DNA from: Prostheceraeus crozeri
Lineage: Eukaryota; Platyhelminthes; Polycladida; Euryleptidae
Length of the DNA: 64,000 nt
Direction: 5' to 3'
Assembly (NCBI GenBank): GCA_907163375.1
Contig: CAJQUW010007539.1
Location: 558,001-622,000 of the forward strand
How positions within the stretch are numbered: position 1 is the stretch's first letter; every line of letters starts with the position of its first letter. A program made the position numbers and the translations under genes. The notes beneath the pieces were generated by a model. That model was not told where the DNA came from and did no database searches. It saw only the letters and a program-made list of their open reading frames with translations. This document shows, piece after piece, positions 24,304 to 35,955 of the stretch.

Positions 24304-24456
24304 TAGCGTCACTCTACAAATGAAGAACTTAGACAGTGCTTATATGGTCTGGCAGAAAGCATGGAATTCCTTCCTCCCGACCTTTAATGATGTTTTCAAG
24401 GCTCCAGCACATGGCCGAAAGATCGAAAGGCCAAGTACTTAGCCATTACAGACCAA
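24304..24456 (-). mobile_element. Old, diverged copy of the abundant SINE
   Basis: TTAGCGTCACTCTAC at the left, GGAATTCCTTCCTCCCGACC in the core and CCAAGTACTTAGCCATTACA at the head align with the SINE in minus orientation, with many changes. The B box is lost. Confidence 0.55.
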
Positions 24457-25284
24457 GGGTGTGCGATGGGTTCGCACGTTGGGCATTCACCTCATGTATA
24501 CTATTCAGCAATACTCCATTGTGCTGTCAATGGCAAATGTGACGAATACCGGTTTTGATGGCAAGGTGTCTTGCGTCTTTTCTATTCACATACCAGTGTT
24601 CTTTTTTTACTTGCAGCTTAATTTTTGCTTGACTTATGTTCCATCACGATTCTCATTATTTGAGCGATGATAGGCGTGCAGGATATAAACGACCGTTTAA
24701 TCATCATTATTAATTCTTCCAAGGTTATATTTTGTAATATCTAGCATCGCTTTATGGATAATTTATTCTCCACTGACAAAAAATGAACAAAAGAAGATAA
24801 TAGGCTATTCAAACGATATATTTTTTCGTTCGTTGTCAAAAAATCTTGACATTGAAGACATTTTTTATCAAGTTAAATTTGATGTGTAGAAGTGACTCCC
24901 TTATATTCGGTGCAGTTCTATGTACTCACTATATTATACGGATGTATTGTCTACTGTCTGGCTAGGTCAGCACACGCTATCTTGTATACGTTCGGCTTTG
25001 GCAGTGGAACGTTCTGCATATCACAGCGTATTCGATCATTATCTTGTTGCCTCCTCTTCTAGAAAGCCATCACCGCAAACTGTTGTCGAAGAATTAAGCT
25101 GTAATTTAATTGGCTGGTGGTGCAAGAATCAAGGGAGATCTTAATCGGAGATTTACACTTTTAGTTGATTAAATGGTCAAATGGCTCATCAGACAACGAT
25201 CGGGGCAAATTTAGACAACCCAAGACATCAGATGCGTTTCATTACAGACACCAGTGATGAGAGTGCAAATGATGAACAATATTT

Positions 25285-25749
25285 TGAAAAGAAACAAGAT
25301 CGCGAATAAGATCTTCATTTTATTGCCAAATACACTGAGGCCTTTCGCCCGCTCTCCTGTGAGTGCAACGCGAGAATGACATCGGCAGTTGATAATACCT
25401 CAATACAGTTCACGCTTTCTGTCAGACACAAATAACATAGAAATCTAAAGTAAAAGTGACATTAAGATGGCACAATTAGAATCAGCTCAAGTATGCAATA
25501 CTGATACACAGGCAATGGTAAGACAGTGGAAATATAAGATCACAAAAATATGAAGTGAGGAAAATGAATAAACAAAAGCAAAAAAAAGAGAAGGGGAAAA
25601 ATAAGTTACCACGGAAGACCGAGGGACACAATAAAGTCCTTCTGGGCACATAAATTGGGCTTCAGCTTCTTGATGAGGAGAGCTTCTTTAATTCCACGAC
25701 ATGATCTGACATAAAATGAAGATCTTATTCGCGACCTTATTTCTTTTCA
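25285..25749 (-). mobile_element. Remnant bounded by 38-bp inverted repeats, with a possible GIY-YIG-type tail (Penelope-like)
   Basis: AAGATCGCGAATAAGATCTTCATTTTAT-type sequence at 25285-25323 recurs inverted at 25711-25749 (ATAAAATGAAGATCTTATTCGCGA). On the minus strand next to the right repeat one frame reads RGIKEALLIKKLKPNL, which resembles the end of GIY-YIG-bearing Penelope-like retroelements. GAGGCCTTTCGCCC at 25335 recurs as GAGGCCTTTCGTCC at 63960 and GAGGCCTTTCAGCC at 42830. Fragmentary; family is an inference. Confidence 0.4.
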
Positions 25750-26247
25750 TATTAACAAAGGGGAACTGTACATTCAAGAACAATATCTTAAAGAAAATGG
25801 AATGGGTATTCAGTGGATGCCCCGCGCATCATTGCCGACCATCTTGATCCGTCCAATACCACCAATCACAAGATCATCGATAACACGTTCTGTGAATTGA
25901 ATGTTTGAACATGGATATCTTGGATAAAAGTACAATGCTGTCGACTGCGGAATTAGTGAACTAACTCTGGTAGCGATCCCGACGATACGAGTTTATCTTT
26001 GAGAAAATCGAGGTAATTTGCACTTACAGGGCGATTTTACTTCAATTTCTCAATATGGCTATCGTTATCAGTCTAATGTGTACGTGCCTTAAAACCAATG
26101 TGCGCCATAAGCAAGAACTGCCGAGCTTCTAACTGCATACACATCTCCGTCTAATTGTTTTACTACAGTAATTGATGACTGACTCTGGTTTGATGTGTCT
26201 GTGACACGTAACGCTGGTGGTAACACTTAGCAGAGGGGGTTAGTTGA

Positions 26248-26448
26248 GCGTCTCCGTGGCACAGTGGTTAAGTGCTTGGCCTAGCGATCTTTCGGTCCAG
26301 AGGTCGAGCCCCGAAAGTGTCATTGGAAGTCGGCAGGAAGGGCATCCGAACTAAAAGATCACAACGCTCCAAATTAAAGTCTGACTATGTCAGTACTGTC
26401 CAAGCCTCCCGAATGGGGGAGAGGTGATGTTAAACTATTATTTTTTTA
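26248..26448 (+). mobile_element. tRNA-derived SINE, abundant family, well preserved
   Basis: GTCTCCGTGGCACAGTGGTT, GGTCGAGCCCCGAAAGTGTC, CATTGGAAGTCGGCAGGAAG, GTCTGACTATGTCAGTACTG and GAATGGGGGAGAGGTGATG, then a T-rich tail. Very close to the copy at 21514. Confidence 0.92.
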
Positions 26449-26582
26449 ATATTTAATCAGCAGGCTAATAAACATTAGCTTTGAATACATTTTCTCAGCG
26501 TCTGTAAGTGTCATTTTGGTGCATAGACGGATTAGACTATCACTAATTCTACCCTTGCTTTCCATTTTTGCGATAATGCTCA

Positions 26583-27070
26583 GAAGGGGGCGCCAGTAGA
26601 GAAACCAAGGGGGAGCCGGTGAAAGCTAAAGGGGAGCCAGTAGAGAAACCAAGGGGGAGCCGGTGAAAGCGAAGGGGGCGCCAGTAGAGAAGCCAAGGGG
26701 GAGCCGGTGAAAGCTAAAGGGACGCCGTGAAAGCCAAGGGAGCCGGTGAAAGCTAAAGGGGACGCCGTGAAAGCTAAAGGGGACGCCGTGAAAGCTAAAG
26801 GGGACGCCGTGAAAGCTAAAGGGGAGCCAGTAGAGAAACCAAGGGGGAGCCGGTGAAAGCGAAGGGGGCGCCAGTAGAGAAACCAAGGGGGAGCCGGTGA
26901 AAGCGAAGGGGGCGCCAGTAGAGAAGCCAAGGGGGAGCCGGTGAAAGCGAAGGGGGCGCCAGTAGAGAAACCAAGGGGGAGCCGGTGAAAGCGAAGGGGG
27001 GCGCCAGTAGAGAAGCCAAGGGGGAGCCGGTGAAAGCGAAAGGGGCGTCATGAAAGCTGAAGGGGAACCA
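26583..27070. repeat. G-rich minisatellite of composite 44-bp units
   Basis: Two subunits alternate: GGGGGCGCCAGTAGAGAAACC (about 23 bp with spacer) and GGGGGAGCCGGTGAAAGCGAA (21 bp). In the middle (26745-26820) a 21-bp derivative GGGGACGCCGTGAAAGCTAAA repeats four times. The + strand has a run of four or five Gs in every subunit. The minus strand is open in several frames (repeats of SPLAFT, LGFSTG), a by-product of a unit without stops. Confidence 0.95.
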
Positions 27071-28544
27071 AATAAAACTAATACTATGCGAATGCAATTT
27101 AATGGACTACAACCAATACGATTTTTTTGTTCTACACAGCACCTTTTCATTGCTACTTAGGCGAAGAGGGCGAAGCTGGAAATCCGGAAAGAGCCCGAAG
27201 AATCACATCCCTGTTTAAGACAATGTATTAACTAATTCAATGTTCAAGCATGCTTTCAAAACCGTGCTTTCTGATTTGCTTAAAACATTATTTTCAAAGA
27301 TATTTTAAGAATACGCATTTGTACACGTATTAACATGCTATAAACATTGCGGTAAAACCTTGTTACTAAATGTTTTAATACCGTGCTGTCACGACGCATT
27401 CTTTATAACTGTGGCTTTAAATGTGTTTTCAACGCTTCGCTCTTAAACTATATTGATGCCCCCATAACTGATGACATAGACATTTTGATGGGAACCTTGA
27501 TGTCTTATTCAAAGCCAGAGAAGACTGGGTACATCAATAATCCTATTGCTCATCCACGACTTACTATAGAGGCGAATGCGAAGGATACTTTCAAGAATTG
27601 TGTTAGCACAAATGTAAGTAGTATGATATAAGTAGTCGAAGATTCTTGCATCCAATAGCAAATTCAGGATCTTCTTACACATATTCCGCTACAAAATTTA
27701 TTGTAGGCAATACGGGTCAAGAAAGGTAAACAAAGTCACTCAGTTGTTATTAAACTGGAAATAAAAGTTCATTTGGAAAACGCCCACATGAGCCAAGTAA
27801 TATGAGCTAAAGTAAAAACATCAAATGCATCAACAAGAAACATTATATCGTAAAAGAGCTCACGCTACATTGTAGATTTGCGAAACATTTCACATAAAAC
27901 ATCACGCAGATTCTTTCCCTTGTGCCTGTTGCCGAAAGGAACTTTCCATTATTTCATCTTCAAACTGCATTCCATCGTTCATTATTTATCATTGTTGCTG
28001 GATATTTAACGTCAATCAAGTTGTTTGCGGTAATGCTGTTTTCACTGCATGCATTAAACAAATTATCTGAGCAAGTTTTGTATTGAAAATGCGTTTTTCT
28101 GGACACTACTTTGTTCAAACATTCATTAGATTCAAGTATCAAAGTTCTCACATCATTGGTGCCATTGGGAAGGGGTGCAGAGGGCCGTTAGGTGAGTGTT
28201 GGGGGGGGAGAGGTAGGAATATTTATTTATAAATAATAATCCTACAACCTAATTTTAAGGTGATGAAAGGTTATGCAATCTTGGCTCGCAAAGGTCGAGC
28301 GCCGAAAAAATGATTATTTCAGGAAAAATATCCTAACCAAATGTGTCACATGTGTCCTGAAAGAGAGCGGGAGGACTGAATTAAGAAACCAGAAATTATG
28401 ATTGAATTTTTCTTCAAGAAAATAAAATCAAATGAACACAAGGTAAATGAACTGACGCGTCGGGTCCAGAAAAGTGAAATTCATCAGAGATGATTTATTG
28501 TACATCTGCCTTGAGAAATGGACTTGAAATGTCGGCATGATTTT

Positions 28545-30420
28545 GTATTCATTTGATTTTACTTTCTGAAATAAAATTCCATCGGGAAAGAATTTTTGAA
28601 TTTTTATTTCTGGTTTAATAATAAAGAAACGCTGGAGCAGCAGCTAAGTCCTCAGAATTAGATGTTTTGTTCATCTGCTTCAGTTTGCTAGAAGTGTGAT
28701 TAATACGAAATGGACGGCACATTGTGGAACCTATTAGGTGGGCAAAAAGGAACTCCTAATACCTTACAGAGATAGGAAAAAAGTCGTGCGTCGCTTGCGG
28801 ATTAATGTGAGTCCCAGCAAAGTGCTTCGATTGCCAAAATTCCTTCAGATTCGAAGAGTTCAGATCATTGCCCACAAGTTTTCTCCATGATGTAAGTTTA
28901 CTTGTTGATTCTCCTCGGCATCCCTCACTGCATAGTGCATACACTGAATCGAATGCTAGCCAGACAGCTATGTGTGTTTTGGTGTGTGCGAAGTGATATC
29001 ACAGCACGCACGCATCTCTCACTGGCTCTGGTGTCCTCTACTGACAGCTTATTGTTTGCCATTTCCAATAGCAAGCGATACACGAATTATCCATTCGAGA
29101 AGGAGCAAGTTGTCTAATTCTGATGTGCCATTTCGATATTTAGGTTAGATACTCGTACTATTCTTCCATTCTAGAAATCGAAGCGCGCAGATTAATCTAA
29201 TTCTGTGGTAACGCCACTGTGGAAGTTCATTTCACTCATGTTTTAGTGACTTCCCTTTACCTGACTTCCTTATTGTAGTCTCTGGAATCATTTCTTGACA
29301 TTTTCTCTGCATCCATGGTCTAAAACAAATTTTCGTATGGGTTGAAATTTCAACCTTTTGTCAACCAATGATATTTCTGATAAGTCCGAATCACAGATTC
29401 ATTATCACAGCATCTTTGTTCAATTTAATTCCTCATACAAATTGATGAAAATATCTGCCCACTTCAGTCATGTTCTTGTATTCATTTGATCTTACCGTCT
29501 GAAAGAAATTTCTGTCGGGAAAGAATTATTGTTTCTGGTTTCTTAATAATGTGTATCATAATGCTACAGCAACGCCAGAGCCTAATGGAAGCTCAATTCA
29601 CTTATGCCTGAAATGGTTATATGAACTGCAATAGACACAAGCAGGCTACACAAGTGATTCAACAAATAACGAAATGCCTAACATGTCAATGAGAATGACA
29701 ATTAAGTCAACTTTTAAGTGTTTCAAGCCATTACTACTGAGAATTACATGCATGTTATCTGCTATGTATTGATATTAGGCACGATTTGTGTGTACAACAG
29801 GCAATCGTACAGCTTCATGTTGTCTCAGAACAAAAGCAGATACATTTTCTGCTTTATCTTGTTCACTGTTGAACAATCACTCACTATGTATGTTCCATTA
29901 TCACTAGTTTCTGTCTCACTTGAAAGCGCTTGCTGACTTCGAAAGACGAATACATGTAGATACAACCAATTAAGAACAATATTGAAAAGAAGCTGTCTTA
30001 AGAAGACGCTTTAAGTAAATCGTGTTGTAAAACAAAAAGGATACAACCTTGATTTAACTCTATCTTATCTTCAGTGCGAAAAGTGACATCGAATCTCGTT
30101 TCCTTCAGTTTTACATTACTTGTGTCTTGAAGCACTTCCTGACATTTTCTCTACATCCCTAGTCTAAAACACTTCCTCGCATGAGTTGTCGTAAAGAGTC
30201 TTATTTCTGTTTGGTCCGGCTAAATGCTAGAAAGGAACTTCATTATCACAGCATCTTTGTTGAATTCAATTATTCATACAAATTGATGAAAATACCTACC
30301 CACTTCAGTCGCAGTCAAAACTTAACTGATCTCTTCGAAAGGTACATTGCGGAGAACCTTTATCAAACCTGTGGATTAGCATTTGAAGCAAATCAAGCGA
30401 AAGTTTGACGAATTATGAGT
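28545..30420. repeat. Local duplications within 1.9 kb
   Basis: TTGTATTCATTTGATTTTAC and GGGAAAGAAT at 28545-28640 recur at 29470-29580. CATTTTCTCT...TCTAAAACA and TTATCACAGCATCTTTGTT...ATACAAATTGATGAAAATA at 29295-29465 recur at 30140-30310. The spacing is 850-925 bp, so the region looks like a decayed tandem duplication of a mobile sequence. No gene recognised. Confidence 0.6.
28620..29125. repeat. Dispersed repeat, copy 1 (pair of 44530-45095)
   Basis: Shared landmarks with 44530-45095: TTTGCTAGAAGTG, GTGGGCAAAAAG, CAGAGATAGGAAAAA, CGCTTGCGGATTA, CCTTCAGATTCGAAGA, GTCTAATTCTG. Old, roughly 65-70 percent alike by eye. No family assigned. Confidence 0.6.
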
Positions 30421-32104
30421 TCAGTCAAACTACATAATTATCTTTTCTCATTATCCATCAGTACAACAAAGTAATTATAGTAACAAAGGAAACAGTTCGC
30501 AAACAATTTGTAGCTAACTTATTACAAATTCAACAAAGTTTACCTTCATATGGGGACATCTGTTCAAGCTCAAAGACTTTCCATTGGAAATGAAGACTGC
30601 TTGATGCACAGTTTTCAATTTTTATTTACAACACTTTGCTCCAGATATCGACAGTGCATAATTTACAAATAGTGAAACATTTTGCAAATAAAACTACTGA
30701 TGTACAATTAATAAGCAGCAAGACTTTATGATAGCGGTATCAGAAAATTGATTGGAAGTTGAATAGACTGATTCAAACAGACATCTAGTACAGGTTATGT
30801 GCCCCACAAGAAGCTTCGTGCGTCCTGCCAAGCTGAAAGATCTCGGCTGATTTGTTCCTCAAATTCGTCATTGAGAGTACACTGCGCATTATTTAAGCCT
30901 CATGCGATTCAATGCACAATACAGGCACAAACATTGTACGCACTTTCACTAAGATACGCTTGTCAACGACTGTATAATTGCGTTAGAATCACATTGTACT
31001 ATTTGCAATTTTAAACTTCTCATCGTTGATTAATGCCCCAAGTTAGTTCCCCGAATGGTGCCGCGATCTTGAGTCAGTGTCAATTCTAGGCAACTTCAGA
31101 CAAACTGTTTATTTCCATTAGCATGAATGTAAATAGATCACAACGAATGTGAAGATTTGTCAAAACTCAGAAGGGTCATGAAATCCTTCCAATGATGTTT
31201 ACAGCCACAGACGTAATATTCAACGCATATAATCGTCCTCACGTTCTTTAAATGCTTCATCAGCAAGCTATAATGTGTTCAAACACGATTTGTGGAACAT
31301 CGTTGTTTTGTGAGCACTGTCAGTTGTTGTTCAGACATGTAAGTGTTTGTACAAAATTTAATTTAACCACGCATAAAAGCGACAAAAAATACGGATGTGC
31401 TGTTCTTCAGGAAACTGTAAGTAGTGAAGTAAGTTGTTGTGATCTTGTTTCTTCTGCATGATACAATATTCCAGTAATGCGCACTGAACATACCATGTGA
31501 TTACATGCTGAAAAAGAGCGGATTGGTACAGTACAAGCAGGATTCCATGCAATGAGTCCGTGATTCAGTAAATTACTGCTACAAAAATCCTTTTGTGACT
31601 AACACCACTGCCCTAAAATAAATGCTGCTGATTTGGATGACTTGAACTAAAAGCTTGTGTTACCACCAATTCTTGATTTTCAACTTTTTTCTCGACGACT
31701 GTAGTTAACTCTTTGATGCAGCTGTTGTAGAAAACAAACCCCTTTTGTAACTTCTATACGAGTTGAGAAAAGTGCCGGAGAGTGTCCCCAACCATCACTG
31801 ACCGATGAAAGGCCTTATAAAAAGACAATGAACATTGCATCGTCTTCGGGCTTCACAAGGAAGCTGAAATTGCCGCATGATAAATTCTGTAAGTCACCAA
31901 ACTAAACCAAAGTATAAATTATTGGTTACCATCGAATCGCAGATAATGAAATGCAAGGAATATAGACGTGTGAGACATCATCGAATCGATTTAAATCTCA
32001 ACATTATGCGTTTAAAGCTGGTCTCAAAACTGCAAAAATGCAAGACTTTGGTTTCAAGATAACTTGAGATTTTCTTCATACGTGGAGGTCAAACTCAACC
32101 ATCT

Positions 32105-32217
32105 GTTGCTTTGGAAACATGTTGAACCGGTGGTGGAACGGAGGCAGCTGTGACTGCGCGAATTCAGTCAGGCTGGAAGAAATTCCGGGAACTATCGCCT
32201 ATCCTGACCAGTCGTTC
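32105..32217 (+). mobile_element. LINE C-terminal region, first half (split by a later insertion)
   Basis: Reads GGTEAAVTARIQSGWKKFRE then LSPILTSRS, the segment just after the RT domain of non-LTR elements. The next expected part (KIYDSCVRACMTYGSE) is found at 33340, about 1.1 kb further on, so the element was split by an insertion. Confidence 0.65.
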
Positions 32218-33215
32218 CACGCCATACTGGACGAATAATAATAATAATAGTGTATTTATTTCATCAAACCTCAATAGTAAAAATCGTGAGGCTGCATACA
32301 AATAAAGTCAAATATGAAGTAAGTCAAAAATAACAATAACAAAAAGATGAATACATAATCGAAAATAATGACAAAATAATAATGACAGACGTGGGAATTG
32401 CTGTTACATTACTAAACTAAATGGAGAGAGAATCCACTGTTATACAATTTGGCCATGGACACAATAAAGCTTTTTGATCTTATGGAACGTTTACAAAGGG
32501 GAATCAAAATTTACCCGAATATGTCAGAATTGTCGGCTTAAGATGGTGAAGCGGATGAGTCGTATCATTTATGAGTGACAGGAAAAGTTTAAAGCCTTGA
32601 GGTGTTCGTCTATTAGTTACTTACAGAACTCGTGCAAAGTATCCAGCTATATTGCATTTTTTGAGATCAACATGTCTATGCACGAGCCCTAAGGACGAGG
32701 CCATAGTTTGTTGATCTCAAAAAATGCAATTAAGCTGGATATCTTTGCACGAGTTCTGTAAGTAACTTTATATTTCACAGAACTACCAGAATCTATGATC
32801 ATGATCCTTAACATGATTTGAAAATCAAACCAAAGCAATTTTGAAATCAGATAGCCTGCTTCTCTGTCCATTGTACATGCATTTCTATGCAAATTCTATG
32901 CATGATTTTCGTTGTAGAGGATGTAAAACTTTCTATGTGCTAATGTATTTCAATGCAGGAGTGCAGTAAAGACTGTTTATTGCACTCTTTGAAATTTATG
33001 CACACTTTGGAAAGCATAAACTATATTATGGAAGCAATATTCATAGAGATTATAGCACTGTGAAATATAAAATTCAATGGTACAAAGGAACCACAAGTAC
33101 AGAATGAGCTGCTAGGAATACTCTGAGATCGGTTCTGAACTTTGTCAAGAAGAATGATCTGCTGATTGGAAGAACTCACAAATAACGGCGAACAGTATTC
33201 CAAAATGGACCGTAT
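32218..33215 (-). mobile_element. LINE 3' end, inserted in another LINE and itself carrying a snap-back repeat
   Basis: The minus strand reads MEYCSPLFVSS and IILLDKVQNRS at 33150-33203, the usual tail segment of CR1/Jockey-group LINEs. 3' UTR-like sequence ends TGATGAAATAAATACAC followed by an (ATT)n tail at 32221-32236. The same ending is seen at 56500-56540 and, similarly, at 42065-42118. The repeat at 32615-33071 interrupts it. Confidence 0.6.
32615..33071. repeat. Snap-back repeat family, copy 2
   Basis: The hairpin 32615-32767 has 58-bp arms, AGTTACTTACAGAACTCGTG...GATCAACA against TGTTGATC...CACGAGTTCTGTAAGTAACT, with one indel and two or three mismatches. 32768-33071 matches 11797-12105 almost base for base. 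It lies inside the LINE 3' end at 32218-33215. Confidence 0.85.
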
Positions 33216-33334
33216 ACAAATTGTTATATATTTTAACGCGCTGCTGCTTGTTCCTGTAAGGCTTCAATTGTCTCAATACACATATTTTTGACGAGGCTTT
33301 CTTGCAAACAAATAATGTGTGTTTTTCCCATGTC

Positions 33335-33765
33335 TGTTTATTAGGAAGATTTATGACTCATGCGTCAGAGCCTGCATGACCTACGGAAGTGAGATATGTA
33401 AGCTGACAGCCGTAGATAAGAGGAGAATGGAGGTAGCAGACAGAAGGATGTGTGAAGTGGCCAGCGAAGACTTTCTGGCGCTCCTGAACCTGCAGTCAGT
33501 CGATGTGGCCATAAGGTTGTGCAGATTGCGATGGTGCGGCCATGTGGTGCGGTAGGGAAAAAGCGATTAGGTGAAGAAAATCTGGAAGATGAACATCAAC
33601 GGAGTAACACCGAGAGGCCGCCCAAAGGAGACCTGTGAGGTGTCCGCAGACTGTCGGCAAATAGGCCTCAAGGAAGGGAAGCCTGACGGCATTCCATGAA
33701 GAATCATCGTCCAGTCCAACGTAGGTGGAGAAAAGGACGTTGAAATGATAAAGTAAGGTAAGTAA
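33335..33765 (+). mobile_element. LINE C-terminal region, second half, with TAAG-type tail
   Basis: Reads KIYDSCVRACMTYGSE, VDKRRMEVADRRM, RLCRLRWCGHVVR, then after a stop WKMNINGVTPRGRPKE. It ends in AAAGTAAGGTAAGTAATG near 33745. The element at 58060-59190 ends the same way (AAAGTAAGTAAGTAATG), which puts the two in one family. Confidence 0.75.
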
Positions 33766-34477
33766 TGTCAAACTCATTGAATTATTCAAACTTTGTGATA
33801 CAATCGATCAGATATTCTCAGCGCAACTTCGATACTCTCGTGAGCATTCAGATAAATGGGAATGAAGAGATGTCACGGGTTGAAACAAGTTCGAATTTCA
33901 GTGATGTCATTCATTTCTGTAGGAAAAGAAAAAGTGAGACACATCATGAATTTGAAAACCGAATTTTTACGTCAATCATATAGAATATCATTTTCTTTCT
34001 TTTTGTCTCTAATACTATATTGACATATTTGCACTTCGCATGACATGGCAAGAACTCTGCTGCTGAAAAGACTCAACGAACATTTCATAACGAAATACGT
34101 ATATCTCACTGCTCTTGATGTTAAAAGTGCAGATGTGAGCATTAAATAATGCAGTGAAAGTTTATCATGTTTCCTACCTAATCCATGAAAAAATTCCAGG
34201 ACATTCCAGGGATACAGGACATAGAAAGCAGCTTTAAAATTATTTACTTCTGACATCAACACAAAAGGATTCTTTAGTTAGAAGATTACAGTAGTCTGAG
34301 AGCTACCAGACACTGAGTACACGTTGATATCAATAAATGTAAGTCCTATTGACTGACTTACTCAGGACATTTACAAAAATTAGGGATAATCTTCAAACTG
34401 TGTACACGGAAAATATTTTTGCAACAGTAATCTGCTGATTGGTCAATTGCAAGTAATCAGAAATGCAACAGTAGATT

Positions 34478-34651
34478 GTGGTGTCTGTGGCTTAACGGTT
34501 AGCGACTCTCCATTTCGATCCATAGGTGCGGTCGAGTTCCCCTATGAAAGTCATTGGATGTCGGCATGAAATTGTCCTGTATGTACCATGCGCCATCCAG
34601 GACATTGGACCAGCTATTAGTGACACATAAGATCTACATCGAATTTTTTTT
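34478..34651 (+). mobile_element. SINE relative with a different head
   Basis: GTGTCTGTGGCTTAACGG and GGTGCGGTCGAGTTCCCC form an A/B-box-like pair, and AAGTCATTGGATGTCGGCA follows at the place where the abundant SINE has CATTGGAAGTCGGCA. Ends in a T-rich tail. Likely a distant subfamily. Confidence 0.55.
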
Positions 34652-34895
34652 GAAGGGAAAAACTGTTGTGGAAATGTCATGAAGAAACACTATATGCATC
34701 AATACCGGGACATAGATGAAATCGAACGATTCACTTTAATGAATTAATGAAAGCCCACTACTAGCTTTGATATGTAAGATAAGAACCACTTGCGTTGAAC
34801 TGACTAAAACATCACCAAAGAATTCTTGCACGATCTGTAGAAATGCATCAATCTATCATCAACAGAGGACGACAGTCGGTACCAGGTAACGCTAT

Positions 34896-35450
34896 TCGAA
34901 TTGGATCCTCTTGGATATCTCCAGTTTCCTCTGTTCGATGCTTGGAGTCCACATTGATTCTGAGCTATTTTTTCAAGTTCATAATAAACGGGCTGCCGCC
35001 TGTTTTTGGATGCTAAGAGAGATCCGGTCCATCAAAGTGTCATTACCCCGTCCAGTTTTAAGGAATGTGATCTCTTCCTTGGTGATACAACGTCCATTGT
35101 CTCTCTACAGGATATGGCTTGCCTTCTTGTCGTCTTAGACGGTTGCAATCAGTTCCGAATGCTGCGGCTCGCTTGGTGAATGGTACCTCTCGTTATTGTG
35201 CAATTACTCCCCTGCTCAGAGATCTTAAATGATTACCAATTATGAAACGCATTGACTATAGATTGCGCACTCTTGCCTTTTCCTGCTATCATCAACTGGC
35301 GCCTGCTTACCTTGTCTCGGATTTTCAAAGTGTCATCAATATCTCGTGGATATCAACTTCGCCCTTCTGATGATCGACTTTTTCTGGTTCCGAGAATTCG
35401 TCGACCGACCTTGGGAGGTCGATTCTTCATCGTTCCTGCAGTACTTGTGA
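34896..35450 (+). mobile_element. LINE 3' coding fragment, decayed
   Basis: SSFLCSMLGVHIDSELFF, AACFWMLREIRSIKVSLPR and later HQLAPAYLVSDFQ and RPTLGGRFF follow the C-terminal region of CR1/Jockey-group LINEs. Several stops and frame changes lie between them. It meets a similar fragment on the other strand at about 35450. Confidence 0.7.
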
Positions 35451-35955
35451 ACACAAGGCTAACTACTAGAGTCTCCGCGAGAGAGCTTGACACGGAATGA
35501 CGTATAGATCGAATTTGACGAAGGACTCCAAAACATGTAGATAATGTCCTTGAGATATGCTTTTTAAAAGATAGGTTAGAGTCTAGTACTGCACCAAGAC
35601 ATCGAAGAGAAGGAACTGGTTGAACCAGGTGATCCCCGACACGTACGGGCGGCATGGTGAGATTCTGAAGTCTCTGTCTTGTACCGAGGTAGATCACATT
35701 TGTCTTCTTTGAATTGAGGAGTAGGTTGTTCGCTCGGAGCCATAGATCAACGTCAAGCAAGCACGATGACATAGTGCAGCCAATCGCTTGGACATCGGAT
35801 GGATCACTGAAGCTATAGATTTGAATGTCATCTGCAAATATGTGTATACTTAATCCATGGGACTGAACCAAGGGTATGATGTCCATGATGTAGAGCATAA
35901 ACAATGTGGGCCCGAGCACTGATCCCTGAGGAATTGACAGTCTTTGTGAGTTCAA
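35450..35955 (-). mobile_element. LINE RT fragment, opposite strand
   Basis: Reads IPQGSVLGPTLFMLYI, FADDIQIYS (RT catalytic motif, with FADD instead of YADD), LRCLGAVLDSNLSFKKHI and CFGVLRQIRSIRHSVSS. CR1/Jockey-group LINE. The frame is open from 35955 to the junction. It converges tail to tail with the + strand fragment ending near 35450, and the last 30 codons of the open frame are antisense to that fragment. Confidence 0.8.

Noticed and set aside
26580-27150. Antisense frames with SPLAFT / LGFSTG repeats
   Set aside because: By-product of the second minisatellite, with several frames open at once.
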